A DNA stretch of 64,000 nucleotides from Bryoerythrophyllum caledonicum (Eukaryota; Streptophyta; Bryopsida; Pottiales; Pottiaceae), in assembly GCA_963971425.1 (NCBI GenBank), contig OZ020518.1, positions 9,961,989 to 10,025,988 of the forward strand, read 5' to 3'. A program made the position numbers and the translations under genes. The notes under the pieces were generated by a model that saw only the letters and a program-made list of their open reading frames with translations, was not told where the DNA came from and did no database searches. Numbering within the stretch: position 1 is the stretch's first letter; every line of letters starts with the position of its first letter. Below, in pieces: positions 11,616 through 23,920 of the stretch.

Positions 11616-13893
11616 TATTGACGATGATTTAGTTATTTCCATGATTTTGTTTTCACACGGAAATTGTCCTAAATTTTTACCAAATAGTGGAAGGAACTCT
11701 ATGTTTGTGAGAGAAAGATGAACATGGGAAGGGAATCAATCATTAACCCCTAAAGAACCAAGGCATTTTAGAAGAATCTCTAGTCGGTTGATTAATCCAA
11801 GATTAACTTTTTGAGAATGTAACCATGGGATTTCATATGCGATGATGTGGTAAATAATTTGTGAATTTTGACCGGATGGGTTGAACGATAGTTGCAGTTG
11901 AAGTGCAAAAAAGTTGTCCCATGAAGGGGCACTTGGTCCTTGAGGGATTAGCCCCTAAAGGATCAAGTGTTTGTTTGGGGGACAATTTTTTTCACTTTGA
12001 TTGTTGTTATCTTTTAACCCCTAAAGGCCCAAGGCATTTTAGCACCCAAAACTCGTTGAAAACTACCACTTTCAAAGCATTCAACACAAAGTGCAAACAC
12101 GTCCAATAATTACATATTTAAGTGTAGGATCTTGTACTAGGATTGTACAAGTGTATGTGGTAACAAAATTTCAGTTTGACCACACAGATTGAGTAGTTGC
12201 CACACGGATTCAGTTTGACCACACGGATAAGTAGTTGTCCATTCAACAAAAAATCTCAAAAAATCATGCCTAAATTTGAGAATGTGTTACCCTACCCAAA
12301 CTCAAAATGTCCCCTGAGGGAACATTGGGTTTTTAGGGGTTAATTCACATGGTCAAAATTCACATATTGTTCACCGCATCATCCATATAAATTTCAAAGA
12401 AGATCCTACATTTGCTTTCTCAAGAAGTTCATCTTGGCGGATTTTAATCAATGGAGTAGAAATTCCTCTAGAATGCCTTGGTCCCTTTGCGAGTTAACCC
12501 TTTAAGGCCAATGAGCTTTTTCAGCCTGTGAGGATCTACGAGTGTTCTAGATGACATTGCAAAATGACATCTACGCATTGGATACATTTCAACACGGAAG
12601 TCTACAAACTCATTTCACGGAAATCACTGTAGCTCACCAATGCTTGCACCGAGTGCGATGGCGATGGTCTCAACAAATGTCCATCTTCCTCCACCTCTAA
12701 GTCGTGATCTATTACTCCCTTACATGTAGCCTGTAGCACTTTCTGTAAAGGTTCTTGAGCCAAAACGACCCATATATGGACGATTGGCCTTAAAGGGTTG
12801 ATGTCCCCACAATCAAAAAGATGGTTACAAACTTTAGAATGACATTGAAACATACTCTTCTAGGATTCTCACTGTAATTTCGTTAGACAAATCCCAAGAG
12901 TTCATTTTAAAATTACAAATACAAACAGAAACACTAGAGAATGTTGGGTGAAAATAAATTTTAGGTTAAAAAATAAACTGAAATTCCTACATAGAACGGA
13001 GTATTGGAGAACAAAAAGTTGCCTTTGCTCCAACATGCATTGTAACTTTAAAACCTTGATGCTTTGTACCAGACCTTTTAATGAATCATTCCTGGTGTAT
13101 GTCCCTCATGTGGCCCATGCAATTTACATTCTTTTGAAAGGTAACTTCTAAAAATCTTTTTGGATGAGAAGTATTTTCTTTTGTCACACATTCTTGTCAT
13201 ATTTCCACAAACCCAAATGTTTGGAATGCAGTTGTAATAAGTACAGCAAATAGTGAGACTCTAATGATGGCGGATGAGGAATATAACTAGAGAGCGTCAG
13301 TGCTTTGTGAGTTCCACGGGAGAATTCACTTTGTTTGGATTCGTGTGACATGTTCCGAAAATATGATCATGATGCTAAGTTAATGTTATTACCACCCCCA
13401 AACATCATATAAAAAAAAAGGCTGGGTGTGGGCCTGTGGCATTTAGGTTTGACATGTGTTCATGGATTGTGATCCTTTATAGAGGAAATTAACAAACAAC
13501 ACGAAAAGAAATTCACTGTGCATTTACTTTATGTCTACCCGAAGGTTATATAATGACACTCAAAGGAAGTAATGTAAACTCCTCTATAACCGACAACCCT
13601 ATAAGAACGAGAGGCCCATCCGTGCTCACTTTTGGAGTAATTTGCGAACTGGTGAATCGATACTTCATCTTTGTTTGATCTGTGGCCTAATTTAAGTTCC
13701 TGGGATCCCTGCGCTTCCAACAAATGCAATGAGGATGTGCACTAGGGTGAGATAAGGGAGCTATAGTGATGTTTGTAATGACCAATTGCAATGAAATGTA
13801 CCCAGTGTGTAGATAATGTAGTGATTACTTGCAATGAAATGTGCCCACTTGTGGCATCTCCAAGGCTTGGTCCCATGTATCGTCCGTAAAGGG
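11616..13893. repeat. Cluster of TTAA/CCCCTAAAG repeat fragments, no gene
   Basis: Words such as taacccctaaagaaccaagg (near 11750), gaggggcacttggtccttgagggattag (near 11920-11950, split here only for description), taacccctaaaggcccaagg (near 12017) and aggggttaa (12340) alternate in both orientations. They mark several short, overlapping elements of the E/F type. Beyond 12500 I see only short frames without family features. Confidence 0.4.
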
Positions 13894-14190
13894 TTAAGCA
13901 ATGTGCATATATGGAGAGAGGAAAGAATTATATACTTCTTTTTCAGTGATAGCCTCTTGAGTTATGATTTCAAACCTAGTGGTTCATATTTTTCAGATGA
14001 AATCTAAATTAGTTATGAATTTCCAATGTGTGCTGCCATGTTTAGCTGGTGTCTACCAATGGCCAATGACTAAAAGCAAACGTTCATTTGGAGTTGAATG
14101 GGTGGTAATGGGACGAAAGTGGGTTGGATATACCCCAATTTTATAGCTGTCGGTTATGAGCTTTGGTTGGTTATAAGGGGAATTACCATA
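13894..14190 (+). repeat. Tourist-like MITE, family D, diverged copy
   Basis: Shares tatggagagagga, tttttcagtgatagcc and atataccccaattttatag with the other family D copies, but its ends are eroded (start near gttaagcaatgtgc, end near ggggaattaccataa). No coding potential. Confidence 0.5.
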
Positions 14191-16877
14191 ATTTACCTCG
14201 AGTACATATGCAAGTCCTACAACTTCATAGTAATAATACTCACTTTTGAATGTCGGATAAATTAAAAACAAAACCACACTAGTCTTTCGTGCAGTAATTT
14301 TTTTGAGGGAAATACTTTGCCAATGACTCCTACCTCGACCAATACTTTAAAAAAAAAAAGATCATTTGCCCATCATGATACAATCGAAGAAAAGGGGTGA
14401 ATATTTGGGTTTTTGCATGGCACAGGCTGGAGGTTCCGTGACTCCAAAAAAGCGCACACTCATGAGTTTTCCGTTGTGATCATCGAACCATTAGGTTGAA
14501 CGTTCTAATCGGACTTATTAACCATTTGGTGCGGACGTGCAAGCACGGTACATGTGATTGACATCCTCACGAGAGTCATTTACCTTTAGCGCTTGTTACC
14601 ATCAGTCGGCTTTATGATACAGTGGCTGTCCATGAATCATTCATCATCGAACTCCAATGATTTCCAACTTGAGTTTGACTTCCTGTCTCTCTTTTCTTCC
14701 CGGGGAAGAAAGCTGAGCCACAAGCCCTTTTTGTTCATTCTGAGGTTGTGCTTTGCTCGTCCTAATTCTTGCCACACACGAAAAGAACGTTATACACTAC
14801 GTTGTCATTGACATCCAAACAAGCTATTTGTAAAGTGAGGCAAAGTTACAAAGAGTTTTGACCTCGTCTTTAGAATTTCAATAATTGGTCCGTACAAGAG
14901 AAAGGTACTTAATCCCTAAAATTACACTATGTTGAGATCCATTTTCAGTATATATTACTCTACCATGGCCCAAAACTAAGTCCAAAATTTTACTACAGCC
15001 CAAACTCTTCATATGTTACCTCTTTATCTCTCAAAATCTTACAAAAGTTACAGAAATTTCGCTCCTACAAATTTACACTGTAAACTGTTATATGTTAAGT
15101 GTAATGACATGTCTCGGTCCCTACTTCATTAATTTGACTTCTATAAGTGGTAAAATTGGAGAAATGGTGGGGTAGTAAAATGTAGTGCATGGCATTCAAC
15201 TATAAAACTAGTCGGGTGGAACACACTTTAGGGTTTAGGGTGACTATATTGGATGAAAATGGGCACATTGGATGAAAATTGGCCTATGAAAGTATTCATA
15301 TTTTACTAATTATTGAAATCAAGTTCTAGAAGTGTTACATGTTATAATACTATATGTGTTATGATATTTTTTGCTCCCAACGTGTACATGGCTTGAAATA
15401 AAGTACATGTACCATAGATGTTGTTGAAATGCATCTCCACACAATAATGGATGAACGTTATATTTTTCATCCACAAGGGACAATCCTCGACTCAACGACT
15501 CCAACGCTCAAGGGTTGAATTGGGGGACTTGGAACCAGATGCTAAATCTATCTTGGGCAGAGCTATGCATTAGTGCAAAAGAGCAGGACAACATGGTTTC
15601 CAAGCTCCATAGCCCCACTTGATATAAATTATAAGCATCTTACAATTGATAAGGCGGAAAGTATCCAAGAAATGAAACATCTTGCGGGGGTATAACTTAT
15701 ACACGAGTGTGAGAGTTATGGCTGCAGGACCTTGAGTGTAATTGCCCAAAGAACCTGAAATAATGCGGACCGTACCATAATGTACCTCGCACAACCGGAA
15801 AAAATCATAACTTGAAGGCAATGCCAATTCCCTCCCAGAAAGGTTCCAACTGCATCATGGTACCGTACCCGAGGGTCGGATTTGGCACTAAATTGTGCCG
15901 AATATTGATCTAGTTCTAGAATAAATCTTTGGCCTAATGAGTGTTATTGGAAAATTGTTTCTCCACTTGGAAAAACAATTAAAAAATTGGGAAAAATAAA
16001 TTTGCAAAAAGTTTGGCGGCTATATCTTATTTGAAAGATGTAATTTTGGTGAAACATAGTCACCGACCTTGAGGGTTTAAGAGCTAAGGTGATAATCAAA
16101 ACAAGGATAGAAAGTATAGTTTATATGTCGATTAGGCTCTTGGGGGGTTAAAAAGTCAAGCATGAGTTTCTTCTCCCTAAGAGCACAATTATTGGTCTTA
16201 CTCCTTCTTCTTTTCCCTTTAACAAAAAAGCACGGCAAGTAAAGCAACCAATGCATCTGTTATGACCATGTGAACAACGAGAATGCGATGTGCATCTCAT
16301 GTTCCATGCCTTTTCCCACAACAAAGCTTCCACAATCTCAATCAAATAAATTAAAATAATAACCCAGCCCACAAAGGACAAGAGGATATTCTACAGACCT
16401 GATCAGATTCCTTGAAAAAGGAAACTGGACCACCAATTTAAAAAAAAAAAAGTGAAACTGGTTCAGAAAGGTATCTCACCCTTGAACCCATTAATATATA
16501 CTAACCACAGATTCTTCCATTATATCCCCGGAAAATATGTGCAATTTGGATGAACAATCTGACAATTTCTTTGCAAGAACTTTCTCAAGAAGTTGGTTTG
16601 AATTCATGTTAAAACATGAATGATTTTTTAAGTATTTTTTTTATAACATTTTATGTTTAAGGCAACCTTGACCATCCATCCATTTGTTCCCTCTAATGGC
16701 TAAGTGCTTCATTTTCATGAGCCTCTTTGAGTTAAGTTCAAAACTCACTTGAGTTCTTTGGCTAAGATATCGTGAGTTTTGACCTCTTTTCTTGTTTTAT
16801 TATCAGCCCTCATCAATTTCAGATTGACAAAGATTCATGGCCTCTCCTTTTTCTATTCTCTAATCTCAATTCACATT
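14191..16877. other. AT-rich spacer, no gene seen
   Basis: Contains a short telomere-like word (tttagggtttagggtg, 15228-15241) and many small frames without domain character. No RNA gene or long repeat is recognised. Confidence 0.3.
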
Positions 16878-16977
16878 TGGGATTAGGAGTGGTGTTAGCA
16901 AATGAATCTAGTGTAAAGCTGCACTGGAATTCATTTTGCTAACATTACTCCTGACACCAAGTGTGAACAGACCCTAA
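16878..16977 (+). repeat. Family J repeat (about 100 bp)
   Basis: Contains ggagtggtgttagcaaatga and a 3' part ending aagtgtgaacagaccctaag. A related copy lies at 55488-55945, where the two halves are about 370 bp apart. Confidence 0.45.
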
Positions 16978-17634
16978 GAGTACTTCTAACTTGAGTTTAC
17001 AAATCATGAAGCTTTTTCACATGAGATTAAGATTCTAGTTGAGAGACCGTCAAGCTCTTTCACATTTTAGAGTTGTTAAAGAGTAAATAGAGATATTATG
17101 GTCTTAATAGGATGTTATGGTCTACCTTCAACAACAAAAACTTTTTAAAAAGTTAAAAAGTTTACTACCTTCAAGAAAGATTCACCACCGTATTGTAGGC
17201 TACAGTCCTCTTGCACCTGAACCACCCAAAAAAAGAAAAGGAAAAAAGAAAAAGTACACTCCCACATTGACCCAAAAAAGACTCCAAGACCCCCCCTAAA
17301 AGTCGGAAAAGTCAAGTAAAAGAAACGACACCAAAGGAAGAAGAAAAAGATTACCACGAGGGTGATCCAATTTAATTTTCGGATAGGATAAATTAATAAA
17401 CTGTAGAGGACCAATTTTTTTAAAAAGGGTAACTATTTTTGACGATATATGTTTTTAATTCTCAGCCACTGGAGGTCATTCACAGTGGTGATTCTTTTTT
17501 AAAATTATCTTTAAAAATTCCATAAATAATTTTGGCTGAATTTTGAATTGACAAGTACATAACATTCTAGAACTACTGCTAGAATGGCCTACCCTATCCA
17601 ACAGTCAGTTTTGTACACAAATAATTCAAGACGA

Positions 17635-17765
17635 AGAATGTCCAAAAATCTTGGAAATTTCAAGAGATTTGTCTAGGTGATACTCATGTAACGTTCAAGC
17701 GATATCCGCGTAGTGATACCCATTGTGTCCTAACCACTATGATTTAGAAAAATAATTAGTTTGGC
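17635..17765 (+). repeat. Family I repeat, copy 1
   Basis: Contains ttcaagagatttgtctaggt followed by degenerate direct subrepeats of the form gtgatacccatgtaatg and then gtcctaaccactatgattta. Related copies are at 49790-49945 and, inverted, at 62905-63056. Confidence 0.5.
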
Positions 17766-18199
17766 AGGTACCCTACCCAAGGGTTGGATGCAGCAAAAAA
17801 AAAATATTTCTAATAACATGTGCCACAATTTTTGTTCAAAATCATCAAACTCAAACTTGAAAGATGATCCTATTCAAAGGATTTCATACCCATTCTATAT
17901 TCAAAAATAAATAATTATTCGACAGAAGAGTGCCAAAACGGACTCTTGGGTCAAGAAGTGACCACTTCGTACGAGAAACCCTAGATTCTCAAAGAGTCGA
18001 CCAATGGTTCCTAGATGGAAATCCAACTCAACTATGGTTCTAGAATGTTACAAACCACTCATAAATATGGAAAACAAAAACAAACCAAAAAAAACTCCCA
18101 AAGAAAAAAATAAACCTCCCCATCTTAAAAGAAAAAGAAACCCAAGCCCCGAAAAGAAAAAAGAATCCAAGCCCCGAAAAGAAAAAGAAACGGGGCTGA
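17766..18199. other. Spacer with A- and C-rich simple sequence
   Basis: The stretch 18060-18190 is purine-rich (aaaaagaaaa words), which produces spurious lysine-rich frames on the plus strand and phenylalanine-rich ones on the minus strand. I see no gene. Confidence 0.3.
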
Positions 18200-19823
18200 A
18201 GAGTGGGTGAGTGTCCGAAGGAAAGCGTGATGCAAGCAGCAGCAAATGCAAAGAGCGACGAGCTCATCGCCTTCGTCGTCGTCGTCGTCGTCGTCGTCGT
18301 CTTCTTCTTCTACCAAACGCGAGGAGAGGCTGCTGGTTTCTTCTCGCAGCAAACCATGCCATTCTCGAAGCAGTAGGAGGAGCACCGTCTCCTCCACGTC
18401 GCACGAGAATCACTCTCTCCACCAACTGCACCTCAAACACACCACCTCAAACTAGGTTGCAGCTTTTCCCGCAGGTGGGTCTCGATTCTCGCCCGTTGAA
18501 TCGGTCGCCATGGCCGTCGAAGCCATCGTTTCGTAAAAACCGTGCCAGAGTTCCAAGGATCTGTCGAGGTGTCGCAGAGTTCCAAGGATCCGTCAAGGCG
18601 TGGGAGAGTTTGAAGGATTTGTGAGAGAGTTTGGAGGCTTTTCGTGTTCGGTGTTTGGTTGTGTGCTCTTGTTGTTTGTCATTTGAGGATGGTGGTTTTT
18701 TTTTTTTTTTTTTTCTCCCCCTCCTCTACCTTGAGAGGAGAATTAGGTTTGTGGGTCGTTTGATTCTGGGAGTTTTTTTTTTCTTTGAGAGGTGATCGCC
18801 GTCGTGTTTCTAGTGAGTGTTTTTTGGGGAGCCTGTGGGTGTTGTTGAGTTTCTGGTGTAGCGTGTTTGTCTTTCGCAATGAGAGATTCGTTTTGGGTTG
18901 GTCACGGTTGCGCCTCAGTTGGAGACGAACAGCGGGTCTTCGTTGGTTGATTGATTGCGAGAGTTTTGAGGTCTGTCCGAGAATCAGTTGTTTGGGGGTT
19001 TTTTTTTTCCTTCTAGAAGTGAAGGTTTCCGCTATTTTCTTGGATGTTATATTCGGAAGAAAATGAGAGATTAATTTAGCATGTGAGAGGCTGTATTTTC
19101 CAGGGTCACATAATTTAGAGGCTTTTTTTTTACTGGGAATATTCTCCAGGTTTTAATTTAGAAGAAGAAAAGGGAGATTCGTTTAGACTTTTTATTGAGT
19201 AGCACTGTTTCTGATCTGTTTTGTTTTTCTGGTGTGTGCAGGCTTTTGCAAGTACGTGGTGATGATGATGGGAGTTTCGTTACTGTTGTGAGGAGATTCA
19301 TCTGTGTATGATCTCGCTCTGTAAATAAGTTGTGGACCTACTAGCTCTCATTGATTGTTCGTCGGTGGAGAACTTGCTCTGGAAGCTATTATGTTGTTGT
19401 GAGCCTGCGAGTAATGTCCATCGATGCTGCTTCACATGACGGTGCCGGAGGTGCTGGCTGTGAGGGCTGCTGTTGCACTGGATGCTCAACTTGAAAGGAC
19501 ATCATCGCTGAGCTGTTACATGAGGTACCCGTGGCACCTTCTGACGTTTAAGGGTTGTACTAACACTAACGGGATTAGTGTCGGCTACCTGATGTTTTTA
19601 TGAAAATCTGTATGTTGCATGGCTTATTTACAACAGGATTAGTGGCCTCTTCGTTATGAGGATAATGAAAACCATTCTTACAAATATGTTACATGTATCG
19701 TTCTACGTTGGAGGCTCATGTTTGAGTATCGCAGGTATGACATTCTGAATGGGAGCTCCCTGTTTCGTTGCCGACGGGAAGCCTCTGATCAGCCATCTTG
19801 ACTCCATCGGTTGATTCATCGCC
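18200..19823 (+). promoter_or_regulatory. Probable promoter and spliced 5' leader of the U-box gene
   Basis: GC content rises here. A (GTC)n/(TTC)n microsatellite lies at 18268-18312 and a T-tract near 18690-18715. A leader exon may end at ttcccgcag|gtgggt (18474) and resume after gtgtgtgcag (19240). A second leader junction may lie near tatcgcag|gtatga (19734). The coding start at 19824 sits in gccATGgca, a good plant context. Splice sites are inferred from sequence words only. Confidence 0.4.
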
Positions 19824-22800
19824 ATGGCAGACTCTGGTATGTGCCCCGTCTTTCACATCATAACAGTCATTTGCAAAGATCACCTCTCAACTAATCTCAA
19901 AGGAGAGAAAGGCGGCTGATTGATACTCTCTTTCTTCTACAACTACTTTAGATTGGTTTTAGAGTCCACCAAGCTCTTCTGCTGATCTGATACTTCTTTA
20001 GAGGGAGGAAAGAGTAGTAAAAAGAGGGGTAGTCTTACTGTATGTTGCTGTACTCTCTTTTGTGGATTCTGAATCATGTTTTTTTTTTTTTTTTTGCAGA
20101 GCTGCAGAGGATGCATTATACATGTCCTTTACCTCGGAGTCCCATGCAAATGGACAGTCCACGCTCTGTAGGAAGTCCTCGGTTTCTCCGGATTCCCATT
20201 CAGACTTCCGGGCTCATGGACAGCAGCCCCCGGTCTGTGGGAAGTCCTCGGAGAACCATCCAGGCTTCAGGTCTCATGGACAGCCCATGCTCTGCTGCAG
20301 GAAGCCCTCGGTCGCTGCAAAGCCCCCGGTTTTCAGCCAGCCCCAGCTTTGTCAAACCTCCTCAGGTATGGATTGTTATGTCGTCAGGAAATGGGGGAAT
20401 GATGGTTTCTAGGTTTGCGTTCATGTGGCAGGATAATAGAAGTGTTTGTAGGGTCATCCGAGGTTGAACTAGATACCCGTTCTTTAGACTACTTTTTGCT
20501 CATTCCTAAGAGTTATTAGATCAATAGAAGAGTGATCCTAAGTCTGAGTGTTGTCTTTTTCTTTCTTGTGCAGCTTCATTCTGAGATGTGCGCAACGTTG
20601 GCTGCGCTTGTGAAACGAATGCACACCATTGGGCCTGCCCTAGATTCTGAGCGAGGAAGGTTTCGCAAAGCAGGGATTCAGGCACTTTGTGCGCTGCAGT
20701 TGGCTCTTGACAAGGCGCGCTCCCTCTTGCAGTACTGTTCCGAGTCTAGCAAGCTGTATTTGGTACGTTGTTCGCATTCATGAGTCAGTGGTTGCCGTAT
20801 TGCGAGCTTTCTCTCGGGTATGTTTTGCATGGTATTGTTTGCCAATAATTAGGCTGTTTGTGCAGGCCATTAAGGGTGAGTCAATGCTGACTCGGTTTGA
20901 GGAGGTAAAAGAAGGACTGGAGACGAGTCTTCGACGAATTGCTGTCCTGGTTTCACAAGACCTTGCTCCTCAAGTATGTCTTAACAGATCTAGTTCCGTT
21001 TTCCCTGCATGTGATGTACTTCTGTAAGGGAGTATCATTATTGTCATTTTCCATTAGTTGAGGGTTAGGACTTCACAGGTCTTTTGAAGTACCTGACACC
21101 CTTGGATGTCTGATGTCGTTGTGTGTGTCCAGATCGGTGAGCTTCAAGCCGAGTTGAGCCGGACTCACTTTCAGCTGGAGCCTGATGAGAAGCAGATCGG
21201 GGCGGACATTATATCCTTGCTGCTTCAGAAGCAAAAGGGGCCCCAGTATGAGAATCCGGAGGCAGAGGAGGAGACGTTCAGCCAAGTCGCGGTCCGGCTG
21301 GGCCTTGTCACAGCGGATGCAGTTCTAGCCGAGAAGCGCGCCCTGAAACGCCTCCTGGAGAAGGCAAGATACGAAGAAGACCGCCGGAAGGAGTCCGTCA
21401 CCCTCCACATTCTCCAGCTCATGAAGAAATACAACAACGTGCTCCGAACAGAGACGACTGAGGATCCGTCACGGTGGCTGGTTTCCGACCGAGGTTGGGG
21501 ATCCGGAAAGCTTCTGGAGTTGGAGACTCACGAAATGGCGTTTCTCGACACTGTGGAGAATAATCCGGATTGTGCAAGTCCAAGGACTCCGAGAACGCCA
21601 CGAACACCTCGCACTCCTCGCACTCCTCAGACTCCCATGGCTCCAGAGGAGCTGCGCTGCCCTATTTCGCTTCAGCTCATGTCCGAGCCCGTCATCGTTG
21701 CCTCAGGGCAGACTTATGAGCGCGTCTGCATTGAGAAGTGGTTCCGGGAGGGCCATGTGACGTGCCCCAAGACCAGGCAGGACCTGGCACACCTCAACCT
21801 CACCCCCAACTACTGCGTCAAGGGCTTGATTGCAAGCTGGTGCGAGTCATATGGCATTCCAGTCCCAAGTCCACCGTCCCCTCCGCCCTCTCCAGTCTCA
21901 TGGCGATGGGAGCTTGCGTCTGAGGCCGTCAAGGTGGAGCAAGGCGAGGTCGTCGTCAAGGTGGAGCAAGACGAGGCCGTCAAGGCGGAGCAAGGCGAGG
22001 CCGTCAAGGTGGAGCAAGGCGAGGCCGTCAAGGTGGAGCAAGGCGAGGCCGTCAAGGTGGAGCAAGGCGAGGCCGTCAAGGTGGAGCAAGGCGAGGCCGT
22101 CAAGGTGGAGCAAGGCGAGGCCGTCAAGGTGGAGCAAGGCGAGGCCGTCAAGGTGGAGCAAGGCGAGGCCGTCAAGGTGGAGCAAGGCGAGGTCGTCAAG
22201 GTGGAGCAAGGTAAGAACGCCCGGGTTGTGCCAGTGGATGACCTTCCGGAAGAGGACGCTAGTAAACAAGAGCCTGAGAAGATCGACAGCTCCTCCGAGC
22301 GTGCGGAGGGCACTCATGTACAGGAAGATAGCGAGACTGGGCCTTCTCAGAGCGAGGTGGGTCATTCATTAGAGGCACTGGCCGAGGAGCAATGGGCAAC
22401 CAGATGTGAAGACCTCGTTGCGCGTCTCTCAGAAGGCGCTGTACAGCTAAAATACCAGGCTGCTTTGGAGATTCGCTACCTGGCCAAGTCGAATGCCAAG
22501 GCACGGACCCTGTTCGGAGAAGGGGGCGCAATTCCAGCTCTTGTCGAGCTTCTGAGCACTGCAGTTGACTCAGATGACCGAAATGCTCAAGAAAATGTCA
22601 TATTCGCACTCCTCAACGTCGCCATCAGTGACGACAAGTAAGGGTCACAGTCCTTTCACATGTTACTAAAACTCATTCACTGTCTTAACGTGAAGAGGTT
22701 TTCTGTGTCTTGACCATCGACCGTTGTGAAGGGTGATTTTCGTGCTGATTGCGTTTGTGTTGCCGTGCGCAGGAACAAGGCCGCAGTGGTAGCTGCAGGA

Positions 22801-23625
22801 GGCGTACCTTTTCTTGTGGGACTACTGAAAGCAGGCGCCAGTCGACAATGTAAAGAAGCAGCCGTGGCGGCTCTGCTGACGCTGTCCTGCTTGGGCGACA
22901 ACAAGAAATGTATAGGCCTCTCGGGAGCAATCCCCCTGCTGGTACAGCTGCTGATCTCGGGCTCCAACCAGGGGCGGAAGGACGCACTGACCACTCTGTA
23001 CAATCTTTCCATAGAGTTTCAGAACCGCCCTCGCGTTGTGCGCGCCGGCGCAATCCCCATCCTGGTGCACCTCCTGAGCCTGCGCAAGGTGGATCTCCTG
23101 GAGAAAATCGTAGCTCTGCTCTACATCCTGGCCTCCATCGAGGAGGGGCGCGCCACCATTGCCAACACGGAGGGCGGCATAGCAGTGCTGGCCGAGATCC
23201 TTGATACCGGGAGTATGAAGGAGAAAGAGCACGCCGCGGCCACTCTCCTGCTGCTCTGCACCAACAGCATGCACCACAGCCAACTGGTGCTGCGTGAAGG
23301 CGTCATTCCTGCACTTGTGTCCCTCTCTGTTGGCAACAGCCCTCGCGCCCAAGACAAGGCCCAGAAACTCCTGCAACACTTCCGGGAGCAGCGCCAGAAC
23401 GAGGCGGGCCTCTCTCACTCCGCTCCTCTCAACATGAGCCTCAGCCTCGGCAAGGAGCCCTCTCGTGAACCCGAGCCTCAGCAGCAGCAGGAGCAGCAGG
23501 AATCGTCGCCTTCTCCAACGAACGCTGTGCGCAAGGACGAGAAGAAGAAGTTCGGGAAGTCCCGGTCGGGCTCTCTTGGATTCATCTGGAAGTCCAAAGT
23601 GCAACTCCCCCTCTACCAATGTTGA
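19824..23625 (+). CDS. U-box/ARM-repeat E3 ubiquitin ligase, PUB6/7/45 class, with a V-K-x-E repeat array
   Basis: Coding exons are 19824-19836, 20100-20365, 20574-20762, 20866-20973, 21133-22637 and 22773-23625. All have GT-AG sites, and they join in frame to about 977 aa. Residues 1-93 are rich in Ser-Pro (PRSVGSPR, repeated). About 94-260 is the U-box N-terminal helical domain (LYLAIKGESMLTRFEEVKEG). About 330-360 is a TPRTPRTPRTP run. About 362-436 is the U-box (LRCPISLQLMSEPVIVASGQ, TYERVCIEKWF). About 455-552 holds 12 copies of an 8-residue unit AVKVEQGE. About 612-900 are armadillo repeats (AVVAAGGVPFLVGLL, AIPLLVQLLISGSNQGRKDA). The tail ends FIWKSKVQLPLYQC, very like the conserved PUB45-class C-terminus. 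Known role of the family: transfer of ubiquitin from E2 to substrates bound by the ARM domain. The repeat array is not a usual part of this class. Confidence 0.9.
21926..22212 (+). repeat. 24-bp coding tandem repeat, 12 units (V-K-x-E array)
   Basis: Units of gtcaaggtggagcaaggcga plus four more bases repeat in frame. Eleven units encode VKVE and one encodes VKAE. The central units are identical at the DNA level, which implies recent expansion or homogenisation. Edge units vary (VVVKVEQDE, VVKVEQGK). The unit matches the hydrophobic-K-x-E consensus for SUMO attachment. Confidence 0.9.
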
Positions 23626-23920
23626 TACGAACTGTTCAAATAGGCAAATGTCCTAATACACTCTTTTCCCTTCTTATTCCTTGCAAGAGTTCACCTTTTT
23701 TTTCTCCCACCTCCCTTTCTCATTTCCTTGCAAGATTGTTGGATCTGTAGCATTCATTGTCAGTATGGGTACATTTCCTAGGTCATTGTATGGTCTACAA
23801 CTTGAGTTCGTTAGTTTGTCCGAGATATGTAGGATGATTCTCTGACGAAGAGGTGTTGGATGTGTTAGTGAAAGTGGAACCTCTATGTTGGCTATCTAGA
23901 TTAATGTCTCATGTGGGAGT
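23626..23920 (+). other. 3' untranslated/flanking sequence of the U-box gene
   Basis: T-rich sequence after the stop codon, with ttttttctcccacctcc (near 23700). No canonical AATAAA is seen close by. The start of a repeat shared with 28.2 kb lies at about 23920. Confidence 0.35.

Noticed and set aside
18040-18400. Minus-strand frames with phenylalanine-rich or Asp-rich runs
   Set aside because: They come from A-rich and (GTC)n simple sequence in the leader of the U-box gene.
21810-22365. Long minus-strand frames (167 and 155 codons) over the V-K-x-E array
   Set aside because: They are shadows of the 24-bp coding repeat; the plus frame joins in phase with the U-box and ARM exons.
22822-23619. 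265-codon minus-strand frame opposite the ARM repeats
   Set aside because: The plus strand encodes recognisable ARM repeats and the conserved PUB45-type C-terminus; the minus product has no family features.
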